In this document: positions 1 through 7,479 of the stretch, piece by piece
Position numbering within the stretch: the first letter of the stretch is position 1
Layout of the letters: each line of letters starts with the position of its first letter
Assembly: GCF_013283195.1 (NCBI RefSeq)
Contig: NZ_JABEKT010000001.1
Span: forward strand, 3,359,473-3,423,472
Origin: Ensifer adhaerens
Lineage (GTDB): Bacteria; Pseudomonadota; Alphaproteobacteria; Rhizobiales; Rhizobiaceae
Length of the DNA stretch: 64,000 nt
Direction of reading: 5' to 3'
Position numbers and translations under genes: made by a program
Notes under the pieces: generated by a model
Databases searched by the model: none
The model's input: the letters and a program-made list of their open reading frames with translations, nothing else
What the model was told of the DNA's origin: nothing

Positions 1-866
1 AGGGCCACGATCAGAATGGCGGCGGCCGCCTGGCCAAGGCTGGCTTGCCCATCCCACCACGTCGCACCGTCGCTCGACAGGAAAACCAGAGCGATCAGCC
101 CGTAGAGCAACGCGGGTGCTGCGGCCAGATGCAGCCAGAACGCGGTATCCGAGCGCGTGGTCACGCGCTGCGGATCGGAAACGTCGTAGCGCATCGCGAC
201 CGCAAAGACGCCCAAGGCGCCGACAAGAACGGTGAGCGCGAGAAGCATGAAATGGTTCTCATTGGCGAGGTCGATCCCAAGGCTCTTCTCCAAGGCAAGA
301 AGGGCCGCAACCACGCCGATGAGGGCGACCGACACCATCAGGCCGGCCAGAGCCAGTGGCACGCGATAGCGCCAGTAGAACAGGCCGAGCGGGATCGGGA
401 ATGCTGATAGAAACGCGAGCACAAAGACCAGTGGCCTCCAGGCATCCTCATGCTCGCTGACGAACCACAGTGCCGTAATCCCGACCCAATGCACGAGAGC
501 AACCGTCAGCGCCACCGACGGCAGCGCCAGCCGCTGGCGCCGCACCAGGATCTCGGCAAGGACCAGAATGACCGGCAGCGTCAAGAACGGGCCACCCAGG
601 CCCCAAAGACCGATCAGCACGACGACGACACCGATCGTGATCAGGATGTCGTGAAATCCCCGGATGAACCGTGGCTGCTCGCTGTCTTCGGCCGCGCGCG
701 CGTCGAGAGCGGCATCGTCCCGCTCCGCTGCGGCATCCGGCGCCGTCGGCCCGAAAATTATGCCCCGATCGGCCAGATAGGCTTCGAGATCGCTCACCTG
801 ATGGGCAGAGATGATCCCTTTTTCGGCGGCGCCTGCAAGCGCTCTGTTCAGTTCGGTCACGAGCAT
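1..866 (-). CDS. DUF2157-like multi-pass membrane protein (3' end outside window)
   Basis: The frame is open from an ATG at 866 down to the window edge, so at least 288 residues are visible and the C-terminus is missing. The first ~70 residues are soluble (MLVTELNRALAGAAEKGIIS...), with a short helical segment typical of DUF2157-type proteins. They are followed by a series of hydrophobic segments starting near residue 73 (DILITIGVVVVLIGLWGLGG). This is an inner-membrane protein of unknown function. The DUF2157 assignment comes from the general pattern (short N-terminal helical domain, then many helices) and is tentative. It diverges from the dehydratase genes that begin at 1063. Confidence 0.6.
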   Translation of the reverse strand, partial: MLVTELNRALAGAAEKGIISAHQVSDLEAYLADRGIIFGPTAPDAAAERDDAALDARAAEDSEQPRFIRGFHDILITIGVVVVLIGLWGLGGPFLTLPVILVLAEILVRRQRLALPSVALTVALVHWVGITALWFVSEHEDAWRPLVFVLAFLSAFPIPLGLFYWRYRVPLALAGLMVSVALIGVVAALLALEKSLGIDLANENHFMLLALTVLVGALGVFAVAMRYDVSDPQRVTTRSDTAFWLHLAAAPALLYGLIALVFLSSDGATWWDGQASLGQAAAAILIVA

Positions 867-1062
867 CCTCAATCAAACGCGCATCGTTGCATTTCCAAAA
901 CAGGTGGTTGCATGAACATGCGGCACGCGCAACCTGGAAATTCCTTGCTGCGGCCGATCACTTGGCATGAGAGCCCACGCTTCAAACCTTGCTCAAAGCG
1001 ATTCCGATTTGAGAAATTATGCAGTACGTAGAGCGGCAGCAAATCAGACGGGACAACGCAGC

Positions 1063-1515
1063 ATGTTGTATTTCGAGGATTTTTCCGAAGGGCGACGCTT
1101 CGACTACAAACCGGTCGAAATGAAACCTTCCGATATGATCGCCTTTGCGCGTGAATTCGATCCGCAGCCGATGCATCTCGACGAGGAAGCCGGTAGGCGC
1201 AGCATCCTCGGTGGCCTCTCGGCCTCCGGCTGGCACACCAGCGCTGTCGGCATGCGCATGATGCTCGATGCCTTCATGGGCCAGTCCTCGTCGCAAGGCT
1301 CGCCCGGTATCGACTTCATGGACTGGAAGAAGCCGGTCATTGCCGGCGACACGCTCACAGGTTTCAGCCAAGTTCTGGAGGCCCGCCGCTCGAAGTCCAA
1401 GCCCGGCCTCGGCATCGTCAAGTTCCGCAACGAAATCGTCAACCAGGCCGGCGAACCGGTGGCGGTTTCCGAATGTTCCGTGCTCTTCCGCTGCCGCGAC
1501 AAGGTCCAACACTGA
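1063..1515 (+). CDS. MaoC-like (hot-dog fold) dehydratase/hydratase, first of a tandem pair
   Basis: This 150-residue MaoC-domain protein probably hydrates an enoyl-CoA or dehydrates a hydroxyacyl-CoA. The hydratase signature is visible: D33 and H38 in FDPQPMHLDEEAG, followed by GGLSASGWHT. The ATG at 1063 begins exactly where the family's conserved N-terminus (MLYFEDFSEG) begins; the frame stays open upstream to 967 but that stretch has no MaoC-like sequence. Its stop (1513-1515) overlaps the start of a second MaoC gene in a TGATG arrangement, so the two are translationally coupled and probably form a heterodimer or a duplicated pair. The substrate cannot be told from the sequence. Confidence 0.88.
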   Translation: MLYFEDFSEGRRFDYKPVEMKPSDMIAFAREFDPQPMHLDEEAGRRSILGGLSASGWHTSAVGMRMMLDAFMGQSSSQGSPGIDFMDWKKPVIAGDTLTGFSQVLEARRSKSKPGLGIVKFRNEIVNQAGEPVAVSECSVLFRCRDKVQH

Positions 1516-1985
1516 TGATGACGATGGAGGAGTTTTACGCCACCGGCCGCAGGACCGTCATCGGCAGCCTGACGTTTTCGGCGGAGGATATCGTCCGCTT
1601 CGCGCGCGATTTCGATCCGCAACCCTTCCATCTCGACGCCGAAGAAGCCCGGCATTCGCTGTTCGGCGGCCTCTGCGCCTCCGGCTGGCACACATCCGCC
1701 GGCTGGATGCAGTGCTTCGTCCGGTTCTGGAAGGACGAGCAGCGTCGGCTTGCCGCCGAAGGCCTGCAGGCGCCAAGGCTCGGCCCCTCGCCCGGTTTCA
1801 GGGATCTCAGATGGCTGAAGCCGGTCTATGCCGGCGACACCGTGACCTATGCCGTGACGTTCCTCGAAAGCCGCGCGCTCGCCTCGCGGCCCGGCTGGCG
1901 GATCAACACCATTCTGTGCGAAGGCGAAAACCAGCACGGCGAAGCAGTGATCCGCTTCGAGAGCAAGGTCATCGAGTTCGTATAG
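1515..1985 (+). CDS. MaoC-like (hot-dog fold) dehydratase/hydratase, second of a tandem pair
   Basis: A 156-residue paralogue of the preceding gene with the same hydratase signature: D34 and H39 in FDPQPFHLDAEEA, then GGLCASGWHT. The start ATG at 1515 shares its first base with the upstream stop codon. It carries a short insertion around residues 75-95 that its partner lacks. Both genes keep the predicted catalytic Asp/His pair, which suggests two active hot-dog domains rather than one degenerate partner. The likely role is in acyl-CoA metabolism in the cytoplasm; the pathway is unknown because no neighbour is specific to one. Confidence 0.88.
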   Translation: MMTMEEFYATGRRTVIGSLTFSAEDIVRFARDFDPQPFHLDAEEARHSLFGGLCASGWHTSAGWMQCFVRFWKDEQRRLAAEGLQAPRLGPSPGFRDLRWLKPVYAGDTVTYAVTFLESRALASRPGWRINTILCEGENQHGEAVIRFESKVIEFV

Positions 1986-2041
1986 ATCGCCACGATTGCC
2001 GACGGTGCCACGCGCGGACAACAATCTAATTCCTTAAGTCA

Positions 2042-2067
2042 GGAACGATTTGGGCGTAAAATCCGTT
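2042..2067 (+). promoter_or_regulatory. EcfG/RpoE2-type general stress promoter
   Basis: GGAAC (2042-2046), a 17-base spacer, then CGTT (2064-2067) matches the consensus recognised by the alphaproteobacterial general-stress sigma factor EcfG (RpoE2 in S. meliloti). The predicted transcription start lies about 75 bases upstream of the small gene starting at 2148. The match is exact at all nine consensus positions; control by EcfG is inferred from the match. Confidence 0.65.
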
Positions 2068-2147
2068 CGGACCTTCCAAGCTTCACGCCAGTTGCCGATA
2101 GGCCCTGGTTTAGCGGAGCTTTGACAGGGAGAACCGGAGGGCAATCT

Positions 2148-2360
2148 ATGGAAAAGACCCATGTCCGCGAACTGGCGGAGGAATACCTTCGCCTCGGCGG
2201 CCACCGGCGCGTGGCCATCGACGATAACGAAACCTCGATCCGAAGCTGGGAAGCCGAGCCGCCGGAGGCCGACGCCTTCTGGCGGAGGGAGGTCGAAACA
2301 CTGACACCGGCAACGCAGCGCGAAGTGCAACTGATGCTGCCGACGATCAATCGCGCCTGA
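2148..2360 (+). CDS. Small hypothetical protein, predicted EcfG target
   Basis: A 70-residue soluble acidic protein (MEKTHVRELAEEYLRLGGHR...) with no motif I recognise. The ATG at 2148 was chosen over an in-frame start at 2121 because a GGAGG lies about 10 bases upstream of it. It has no signal peptide or membrane segment. A canonical EcfG-type promoter lies about 80 bases upstream, so it is probably a general-stress gene. It ends 12 bases before the convergent apt gene. Function unknown. Confidence 0.7.
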   Translation: MEKTHVRELAEEYLRLGGHRRVAIDDNETSIRSWEAEPPEADAFWRREVETLTPATQREVQLMLPTINRA

Positions 2361-2372
2361 GGACGCGGGCCC

Positions 2373-2918
2373 TCAGTGGCCGTCGAATTCAATCAGCGTG
2401 CGGACGTTGACGCCGAGCGCTTCTAGCTTCTTGCGGCCGCCGAGTTCCGGCAGGTCGATGACGAAACAGGCCGCAACGATATCGGCGCCCATCTGCTTCA
2501 ACAGCTTGACGGCGGCTTCGGCCGTGCCGCCGGTGGCGATCAGGTCGTCGACCAGAATGACCTTCTCGCCCGGCTTGAGCGCATCCTTGTGCATCTCCAT
2601 CTCGTCGACGCCGTATTCGAGGCTGTAGGCGATGCGCACCGTGTCATGCGGCAGCTTGCCCTTCTTGCGGATCGGCACGAATCCGGAGGAAAGCTGATGC
2701 GCGATGGCGCCGCCAAGAATGAAACCGCGCGCCTCGATACCGGCGATCTTGTCGATCTTGGTGCCGGCATAGGGATGCACCAGTTCGTCGATCGCACGGC
2801 GGAACGCACGGGGATTGCCGAGCAGCGTGGTGATGTCGCGGAACATGACGCCCGGCTTCGGATAGTCGGGAATATTGCGGATAGCGGCGATCAGTTCCGA
2901 TTGAACGGTAGTGGTCAT
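2373..2918 (-). CDS. apt: Adenine phosphoribosyltransferase
   Basis: This enzyme salvages adenine: adenine plus PRPP gives AMP and pyrophosphate, in the cytoplasm. The 181-residue length is normal for the family. The type I PRPP-binding loop is clear ([16 protein letters not shown], about residues 123-138), as are the N-terminal family sequence ([18 protein letters not shown]) and the ARGF segment. The ATG at 2918 is preferred over a TTG at 2924. It is a single gene convergent with the small stress-type gene. An adenine deaminase lies elsewhere in this window (60725-62422), so two competing fates for adenine are encoded here. Confidence 0.95.
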   Translation of the reverse strand: MTTTVQSELIAAIRNIPDYPKPGVMFRDITTLLGNPRAFRRAIDELVHPYAGTKIDKIAGIEARGFILGGAIAHQLSSGFVPIRKKGKLPHDTVRIAYSLEYGVDEMEMHKDALKPGEKVILVDDLIATGGTAEAAVKLLKQMGADIVAACFVIDLPELGGRKKLEALGVNVRTLIEFDGH

Positions 2919-3121
2919 GGGCAAAGAAGGCCTTTGTGTCTCTTGTTACCGCAAACCCATAACACCATCGACCGACATGTCTATAACGGTTTCTTGCCGC
3001 ACGGCAGGCTGGAACAATTTGGTCGGCCCAGGGGTTGATGTTAGGCTGGGAGCCGTGACGCGCGGAGGAGATGCGCGTGACCTGCCCCTTGCATTGAGCT
3101 CACATCGGAAGGAGGAACATC

Positions 3122-3307
3122 ATGCGCCTGTTTGAATGCGGTTCTCTTGTCCCGGGTTGCGAATGGCACACCCGCGCCGATAACGACGCCGAAATCGTTC
3201 GCCGCGTGGTGGACCATATGCGCCAGGCCCACGGCGAAACCATGATCCGCGAAAACATGATCGACAACATCAAGGCGCGCATCGTCGAAGAGACCAAGGC
3301 GGCCTGA
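3122..3307 (+). CDS. DUF1059 family small protein
   Basis: A 61-residue protein that fits the DUF1059 pattern: an N-terminal MRLFECGSLVPGCEWHTRA with two cysteines, then a helical part with DHMRQAHG. The Cys/His arrangement could bind a metal, but this is inference. A strong ribosome site (GGAAGGAGG) sits just before the ATG. An imperfect EcfG-type promoter (3011-3036) lies about 85 bases upstream. Function unknown. Confidence 0.8.
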   Translation: MRLFECGSLVPGCEWHTRADNDAEIVRRVVDHMRQAHGETMIRENMIDNIKARIVEETKAA

Positions 3308-3675
3308 CAAAGCTGCAGATGCCCGAACGCGCGCGGGTTTCACACCGACACAGACCCGCGACGCGTCTCGTGTTGCCGCCCGCCAGAGGTGCCTGTCGAC
3401 GAACTGGTGCGAGAGACAAAACGATCGCGACCACCCGATCTGGATTTGCGACGTTCTCCTGCCAGCTCTTAGGACCGCCGGAACGCGCGTTCTGTTGTCC
3501 CGTGGACGAGCGGTAATGCGCGAAGGAGATTTGACCCGCCCGGCCCTCACGCTCTATAGCCTCCTGATCAGCACGCGGCGTGTCGCCCTCGCCTGTCGTG
3601 GTGATCACTTGCGTTTGCCGGCCGCCTGCGCGAACGTCTCATGCCCTGGATTCTTTTAACTGGCACTCGGAACCT
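3308..3675. other. Gap without a recognised gene
   Basis: I see no convincing coding sequence, structured RNA or repeat here. The open frames crossing it on both strands have no recognisable protein pattern and no good ribosome site. Confidence 0.5.
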
Positions 3676-3981
3676 ATGAACGACAAAGCTTTTGACACTT
3701 TGACCGGCATGTACTTCACGGTCGACGACCCCGATGGGAGCTATGGCACTGGTCAAGTTATTCGTCTTGCTGCCGAAGGGATTTATTTCGTTCGCTTCGA
3801 CGGCAATGAGGTGACGCTGCCCCTGGAACTCGTATCCATCGGCGAGATGTTGCAGACCACCGAAGAAGAATACAAGCTCTGGCGGTTCTTCGATACGACC
3901 GAGGAAAGAGACAAGTGGATCGAATGGCTGGATGCGCCATCCAAGCCAAGGGTCATTTCGCTTGTGAGGCCGACTAAGTAG
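3676..3981 (+). CDS. Hypothetical protein, 101 residues
   Basis: A small acidic soluble protein (MNDKAFDTLTGMYFTVDDPD...) rich in aromatic and charged residues, with no signal peptide or membrane segment. The ATG at 3676 is chosen because the preceding in-frame sequence is low-quality and begins with no ribosome site. The alternation of short beta-like stretches (GIYFVRFDGNEVTLPLELVS) suggests a small beta-barrel or SH3-like fold, which is only an impression. Function unknown. Confidence 0.65.
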   Translation: MNDKAFDTLTGMYFTVDDPDGSYGTGQVIRLAAEGIYFVRFDGNEVTLPLELVSIGEMLQTTEEEYKLWRFFDTTEERDKWIEWLDAPSKPRVISLVRPTK

Positions 3982-4276
3982 CAGCCTCTCGGCACTCATA
4001 TTTTACTGTTGCATCCGGCCCCTGCCGAAATCCAGAAGAGTTGTGCGCCTTGTACGGCGTATCGCTTTTGCGTCTCGATTCCAGGCAATTTGCGGTGCTT
4101 CGCTAAAGGACTGTCAAGTGTACCGGGCCGCGCCAAGCCGACTTAGCATTCGGAGAGATTGATCCAACAAAAACGCAACCTTAGATAGATTTTCCTAGAC
4201 TCATCGGCACCATTCGAGCAACTATTACTTCGTTGAAACGACTTAATGTTATTTAACGGTAGTTGGAGCATCGAAG

Positions 4277-4681
4277 ATGGTAGAATATTTGGAGAAAATC
4301 TACCCCATTGGCGGGAAAGGCGGCGCGCCGTTTCAAGAGCAAAAGATTAAAGAAATCGGCCTTTCAACAGGTAGTTTTGTAGACGCAATTTATATCAACG
4401 GCGTCCGAAATGGCGGACAGGGCGGAATTGAGACACCCCGGCTTGTACTTTCAAGTGATGAAATTATCACGAGCATGGAAGTAAGATCTGGAGGATATAT
4501 TGACTACCTCAAGTTCACGACGAACAAGGGACGCTGGATAGCCGGAGGCGGTCCTGGCGGGATGCTCAAGACATTCGAGAACATCCAGCTCATAGCGATA
4601 GGTGGCCGAGCAGGGTTGCTCGTTGATTATCTCGAGTTTCGCATGTTGATAGATTCGACAATTCACCCCAAACCTAGCTAG
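4277..4681 (+). CDS. Jacalin-like lectin domain protein
   Basis: A 134-residue protein consisting of essentially one jacalin-type beta-prism domain. The hallmark glycine pairs are present (GGKGGAPF near the N-terminus, GGQGG, GGGPGG), as are FVDAIYI and the YIDYLKFTTNKGRW strand. The C-terminal GRAGLLVDYLEF contains the GxxxD loop that binds sugar in mannose-specific members. There is no signal peptide, so it is cytoplasmic or exported by another route. Base composition here and upstream (3982-4276) is noticeably richer in A and T than the surroundings, which suggests acquisition by transfer. GGAG about nine bases before the ATG supports the start. Confidence 0.8.
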   Translation: MVEYLEKIYPIGGKGGAPFQEQKIKEIGLSTGSFVDAIYINGVRNGGQGGIETPRLVLSSDEIITSMEVRSGGYIDYLKFTTNKGRWIAGGGPGGMLKTFENIQLIAIGGRAGLLVDYLEFRMLIDSTIHPKPS

Positions 4682-4765
4682 GCGGCGTCCTCAGGAAAAG
4701 TGACTGCCGTAGTGCATAGAGGCGGTCACTGGACGGTCGTATTTGCGGCTTTCTCGCAAAGCTAC

Positions 4766-4788
4766 GCCGCGCGCTTCAGGCGCGCGGC
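4766..4788. repeat. Hairpin at the end of the CCA-adding enzyme gene
   Basis: GCCGCGCG (4766-4773) pairs perfectly with CGCGCGGC (4781-4788) around a 7-base loop. The stop codon of the minus-strand gene (4776-4778) lies in the loop. It lacks a proper U-run, so terminator function is uncertain. Confidence 0.45.
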
Positions 4789-6035
4789 ACCAACGCTTCG
4801 AGCCTTGCGACGAGGTTCGCCCGGTCGACGCTGAAGTTGCGTTCGACCCACAATGTCTCCAACTCGCCAAGAATTTCGCCGACCCGCGGCCCGGCGGGGA
4901 TGCCGGCCTTCAGCACATCCGCACCCGACAGCGGGAAACTCGGACGTTTCCATGCCTCGGTTCGCGTCAAGAGGCGCTGGAAGGACGCGGTCTCGGCCAG
5001 CAGTGCCGGATCGTTTTCGGACTTGCGCCTGGCCGAGGCAAGCGCCAGCCGCAGCCGGACGGAAATCCCCTCGGCACCGTGGCGGTAGAGCAGCCGGTCA
5101 AGCGCCGCGTCGACCGTCTTGGTTGGTATCGTCGGTGCAGTGGCAAAGCGCGCAAAATAGGCCGCCTCGGCCTTCGACAGGCGCAACCGTGCGGCCATGG
5201 CTTCGAGTCGCTCTGCGTCCGGCGGCACGATCGCCGCAAGGCGCAACAGCGGATCGACAACCCACGAGAATGCTCGCTCGGCGGCAACCAGTTCCGGAAT
5301 GGCGTCGATGCCCCATTTTTCGGTCTCGGGCAGGATCTCGGTCAACACGCCCGCCTGGCGCATCCAGAGTAGCGCGCGGCCCGGGTCCTCGGCCGAAAGC
5401 AGCTTCTTCGTCTCCGCCCACACGCGTTCTGCCGAAAGCGTCGACAGTTTTGAACGCGCCTGCGCGCAGGCCCTCAAGCCATCGGCATCGGGACGCCCGT
5501 TGCCGTAATGAGCGAAGAAGCGGAAGAAACGGAGAATGCGCAGATAGTCTTCTGCCACCCGCTCGGCCGCGTTGCCGATAAAGCGCAGGGTCCGGCTTTC
5601 GATATCGGCCAAACCGCCGACTCCGTCGATGACCTCGCCTTTGTCATTCGCGTAGAGTGCGTTAATGGTGAAGTCGCGCCGTTCGGCATCCACCTTCCAG
5701 TCGGTTCCGAAGGCCACTTCCGCCCGGCGCCCGTCGGTCGCGACGTCGCGACGCAGCGTCGTCACCTCATAGGGCGTTCCGTCGATGACCAGCGTCACCG
5801 TGCCATGGTCGATGCCCGTCGGCACCACCTTGATACCGGCAGCCTTCGCGCGGGCAGACACGTCTTGCGGATGCCAGGTGGTGGCCATGTCGACATCGCC
5901 GACGGGCACGCCCATCAGGCTGTTGCGCACGGCGCCGCCTACGACGCGCACCTCCCCGCCCTCGGCGTTCAGGACGTCGAAGACGCGGCGAAGGGATGGA
6001 GCTGAAAACCAGCTCTCACCGGCAACCGAGGTCAT
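4776..6035 (-). CDS. cca: CCA tRNA nucleotidyltransferase / poly(A) polymerase family
   Basis: This enzyme adds or repairs the 3' CCA end of tRNAs. The class II nucleotidyltransferase signature is at the N-terminus: VVGGAVRN (residues 31-38) followed by the metal-binding D47 and D49 in GDVDMATT. The central part has the RRDFTINALY motif and RFIGNAAERVAEDYLRILRFFRF that defines the family. At 419 residues it has the normal length. Its ATG overlaps the stop of the upstream CoA pyrophosphatase gene by four bases (ATGA), so the genes are translationally coupled in a three-gene operon. CCA-adding and poly(A)-adding members cannot be separated safely by eye; CCA addition is the likelier job in this group. 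Confidence 0.93.
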   Translation of the reverse strand: MTSVAGESWFSAPSLRRVFDVLNAEGGEVRVVGGAVRNSLMGVPVGDVDMATTWHPQDVSARAKAAGIKVVPTGIDHGTVTLVIDGTPYEVTTLRRDVATDGRRAEVAFGTDWKVDAERRDFTINALYANDKGEVIDGVGGLADIESRTLRFIGNAAERVAEDYLRILRFFRFFAHYGNGRPDADGLRACAQARSKLSTLSAERVWAETKKLLSAEDPGRALLWMRQAGVLTEILPETEKWGIDAIPELVAAERAFSWVVDPLLRLAAIVPPDAERLEAMAARLRLSKAEAAYFARFATAPTIPTKTVDAALDRLLYRHGAEGISVRLRLALASARRKSENDPALLAETASFQRLLTRTEAWKRPSFPLSGADVLKAGIPAGPRVGEILGELETLWVERNFSVDRANLVARLEALVPRA

Positions 6036-6664
6036 GCATAAAGCCTTTCATAAAGCATTCGGACGATGCCGGCGGTGATACCCCAGATATTCCTGTCGCC
6101 ATAGGGCATGCGATAGAAATGCCGGTCTTCGCCCTGCCAGTGGCCGCTTCCGCGCCCATGGTTGCCGGGGTTCATCAGAAACGACAGCGGCACTTCGAAG
6201 ACGCTTTCGACTTCATCGGGGTTGGGAACCAGCTCGAAGCCCGGCTGCACCACCGCCAGAACCGGCGTGATCTTGAAGCCGGACAACGCCATGTAATGCG
6301 GCAGCCGCCCGATCGTTTCCACAAAGCGTGGATCGAGACCGATCTCCTCCTGCGCCTCGCGAAGGGCGGCGAGCTCGATCGACCGGTCTTCGGGATCGAC
6401 CGCGCCGCCGGGAAACGCCACCTGGCCGGAATGCTTGCGCAGGCTGGCGGTGCGCTGGGTGAAGATGACATGCGCATCCTCGCCGTCGTCGACCACCGGC
6501 ACCAGCACCGCCGCATCCTTCAGATGCAGGGTCTCGAGATGCGGAACGATGCCGGGGTTGAGCAGGAAATCGCCGTGCTCCCGCCAGGAGCTTTCCACCG
6601 GTCCGCCCATCTGGGTCAGCGCCCGGCGGCGAAATTCGTCAGCGGAATAGGGATGCCCGTTCAT
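6032..6664 (-). CDS. Nudix CoA pyrophosphatase
   Basis: A 210-residue Nudix hydrolase of the coenzyme A diphosphatase type (NudL/Pcd-like), which cleaves CoA or oxidised CoA to phosphopantetheine and 3',5'-ADP. The subfamily signature TQRTASLRKHSGQVAFPGGA (residues 69-88) precedes the Nudix box, whose metal-binding core is REAQEEIGL (residues 102-110). It overlaps both neighbours by four bases. The grouping with a CCA transferase is a recurrent alphaproteobacterial arrangement, but no functional link is evident. Confidence 0.9.
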   Translation of the reverse strand: MNGHPYSADEFRRRALTQMGGPVESSWREHGDFLLNPGIVPHLETLHLKDAAVLVPVVDDGEDAHVIFTQRTASLRKHSGQVAFPGGAVDPEDRSIELAALREAQEEIGLDPRFVETIGRLPHYMALSGFKITPVLAVVQPGFELVPNPDEVESVFEVPLSFLMNPGNHGRGSGHWQGEDRHFYRMPYGDRNIWGITAGIVRMLYERLYA

Positions 6665-7284
6665 CGCGACAGCGCTTCCAGTTCGCCAGCCGGCATGATC
6701 GGGAAGACCGAGCCGCCCGACCGTACGCAGAACATCTCGACGCCGTCGACCATTAGAGTTTCGCCGAGGTCGACGAGATCATACATGACGGGTCGAGACA
6801 CCAGCGCTTCCAGCCGGCCGCGCACATGTAGATAAGGTTTCAGCTCGCGATTGTCGCCGTGGATGACGAAACGCAAGGTGTGTTCCGGCCCCGCCTCGAC
6901 AACATCGCCGACATTTGTGCGAAAGGTCAGCACCTGCACGCCGTCTTTCTCCGTGACGCTCATTTCGACGGCAAGGAAAGGGGCGTCGACGATGCGGATC
7001 GCCACCTTTTCCACAGGCGTCACCAGATAGGTGACGCCGTCCTCGTCCTTGCGCAAAACTGTGGAGAACAGCCGCACCAGCGGCTGCCGGCCAATCGGCG
7101 TGCCGAGATAGAACCAAGTGCCGTCGGCGCGGATTTCCATGTCGATATCGCCGCAGAATGGCGGATTCCAGCGCTCCACGGGCGGCAATCCGCGCTTGCC
7201 GTCGCCCGTCTGGCCGGCTGCACGCGATATCAGCGCCGCTAGTCCGGCCGCGTCCCCGGTTCGCTGAATTTCGGCTTCTGCCAT
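6661..7284 (-). CDS. DUF1285 domain protein
   Basis: A 207-residue protein matching DUF1285: PPVERWNPPFCGDIDMEIRADGTWFYLGTPIGR is characteristic, with the aromatic WFY stretch and following RLFSTVLRKDEDG. It has no signal peptide or membrane segment, so it is cytoplasmic. It is the first gene of the minus-strand trio with the CoA pyrophosphatase and CCA transferase, and its stop overlaps the next start by four bases. Its promoter region is shared with the divergent moxR operon and contains a tandem direct repeat. Biochemical role unknown. Confidence 0.85.
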   Translation of the reverse strand: MAEAEIQRTGDAAGLAALISRAAGQTGDGKRGLPPVERWNPPFCGDIDMEIRADGTWFYLGTPIGRQPLVRLFSTVLRKDEDGVTYLVTPVEKVAIRIVDAPFLAVEMSVTEKDGVQVLTFRTNVGDVVEAGPEHTLRFVIHGDNRELKPYLHVRGRLEALVSRPVMYDLVDLGETLMVDGVEMFCVRSGGSVFPIMPAGELEALSR

Positions 7285-7320
7285 CGTTCCGTCCCGATTG
7301 GCCCCGATTTTGCACCGGAG

Positions 7321-7365
7321 GCGTGTATGCCGTCGCGAGATGCGGCGTGTATGATGTCACGAGAT
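7321..7365. repeat. Two tandem 21-base direct repeats in a divergent promoter region
   Basis: A 21-base unit at 7321-7341 recurs at 7345-7365 with 18 of 21 bases identical (differences at unit positions 10, 11 and 15) and a 24-base period, slightly over two helical turns. It lies between the divergent DUF1285 and MoxR genes, so it may be a regulator-binding array. No known regulator motif was recognised. Confidence 0.6.
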
Positions 7366-7479
7366 AGTGCGTCTGCGGCGACTTGTCAGCCGTCAGCCAG
7401 GGTCTAAATTGGAATAAGGCAACTGAAATTCCCCGGCGGGGCGATTCGGTTCAACAACGGGCGACCGGGGAGTATGACC

